Shown piece after piece: positions 6,322-6,830 of a stretch of DNA of 6,830 nucleotides (position 1 is the first letter of the stretch; each line of letters begins with the position of its first letter). Both the position numbers and the translations under genes were made by a program. This DNA comes from Nitrosomonadales bacterium (GTDB lineage Bacteria > Pseudomonadota > Gammaproteobacteria > Burkholderiales > Nitrosomonadaceae). The notes under the pieces were generated by a model. The model was not told where the DNA came from and did not search any database. It was given only the letters and a program-made list of their open reading frames with translations. The stretch covers positions 1 to 6,830 of the forward strand of contig SPBV01000096.1 of the NCBI GenBank assembly GCA_004525885.1. The letters run 5' to 3'.

Positions 6322-6830
6322 ATGTCAAAACAAGAAAAATCGGCACCCTCGTTGCTGAAAGAAGTAAATTTTGAAATAAATGCTATCGTTGCTGACTTAC
6401 GTGCCTTGCGTGTGGCTTCATTAGAAAATAGACAGCGTCTTGAGCGGCCTCCTAAGCTCCCCTCTCGCAAGATTCTTGCAACCATTATTGATCGATTAGC
6501 TGCTGTTCTATTTCCTAACCGCTTAGGTTCTTCGAAATTTACCGATGAAGACATAGATCAATATGTTCAACGAATTCTGGATGAGACACTACGAGACCTG
6601 CTAGCGCAGGTACTTCGTGAATTAGATTACACTTCTGGGCATGAAACCAGTAGTAACATAACACAAGAAAAAGCAACTACGATTATTCATGACTTTGCAA
6701 GACAACTGCCAAATATTAGAAACTTGCTAGATAAGGATATTTATGCGGCTTACGAGGGTGATCCAGCTGCGCACAATGTAGACGAGGTACTTGTTTGTTA
6801 CCCAGGTATTACTGCCATCATGTACTATCG
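6322..6830 (+). CDS. epsC: Serine O-acetyltransferase, EpsC type (N-terminal part, runs off window)
   Basis: Serine acetyltransferase transfers acetyl from acetyl-CoA to L-serine, giving O-acetylserine, the carbon acceptor for cysteine synthesis. The ATG at 6322 follows CAGGAG (6305-6310, an 11-base gap). The frame stays open for 169 codons to the window end without a stop, so the gene is cut by the boundary. Residues about 10-135 form the long helical N-terminal extension typical of the roughly 310-residue EpsC/SAT class. The family-diagnostic block AAYEGDPAAHNVDEVLVCYP (142-161) follows, then GITAIMYYR. Asp147 of DPAA corresponds to the serine-contacting Asp92 of E. coli CysE. The catalytic left-handed beta-helix with its hexapeptide repeats should lie beyond the window. 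Some annotations would name this gene cysE. It is divergent from the lipoprotein gene. Confidence 0.93.
   Translation, partial: MSKQEKSAPSLLKEVNFEINAIVADLRALRVASLENRQRLERPPKLPSRKILATIIDRLAAVLFPNRLGSSKFTDEDIDQYVQRILDETLRDLLAQVLRELDYTSGHETSSNITQEKATTIIHDFARQLPNIRNLLDKDIYAAYEGDPAAHNVDEVLVCYPGITAIMYY

Noticed and set aside
6300..6554. Minus-strand 84-codon frame overlapping the acetyltransferase gene.
   Set aside because: It is antisense to a coding frame with a clear EpsC-family sequence, so it is a shadow.

Overview
The window carries a conserved bacterial housekeeping block on the minus strand. In transcription order it reads aroA (EPSP synthase), cmk (cytidylate kinase), rpsA (ribosomal protein S1) and ihfB (IHF beta subunit). 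This order is typical of Beta- and Gammaproteobacteria. The S1 N-terminal region, the EpsC-type serine acetyltransferase and the low GC (about 40 % by eye) suggest a low-GC betaproteobacterium, possibly of the Nitrosomonas group. That placement is an inference from remembered family features, not from a search.

Layout from left to right. Positions 1-183 hold no gene I can support. A Rho-independent terminator (184-218, minus) closes the block just after ihfB (253-537). rpsA (552-2267) lies 14 bp upstream of ihfB, and the two are probably co-transcribed. A 148-bp gap separates rpsA from cmk (2416-3093); it contains a hairpin and a segment complementary to the weak rpsA Shine-Dalgarno. aroA (3138-4430, GTG start) is 44 bp upstream of cmk. 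The aroA-cmk gap begins with a perfect extended -10 promoter motif (TGGTATAAT) directly behind the aroA stop codon. A second sigma70-like promoter (4469-4496) lies between aroA and the next gene upstream, so aroA can be transcribed independently of it.

Upstream of aroA, where many betaproteobacteria have tyrA/hisC/pheA, there is a 461-residue predicted outer-membrane lipoprotein (4507-5892, minus) of unknown function. It is assembled from modules I recognise from other proteobacterial surface lipoproteins and contains an in-frame CAG/GCT triplet repeat. A 429-bp region (5893-6321) separates it from a divergent, truncated gene on the plus strand (6322 to the window end). That gene encodes the N-terminal half of an EpsC-type serine O-acetyltransferase, which makes the cysteine precursor O-acetylserine. 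The intergenic region holds one uncertain 81-codon cysteine-rich ORF (5968-6213, minus).

Functionally, the block combines chorismate supply, CDP/dCDP supply, translation initiation and nucleoid architecture. The lipoprotein and the acetyltransferase appear to be independent neighbours. I see no mobile element, CRISPR array, RNA gene or defence system. The most unusual items are the lipoprotein and the regulatory layout of the block.
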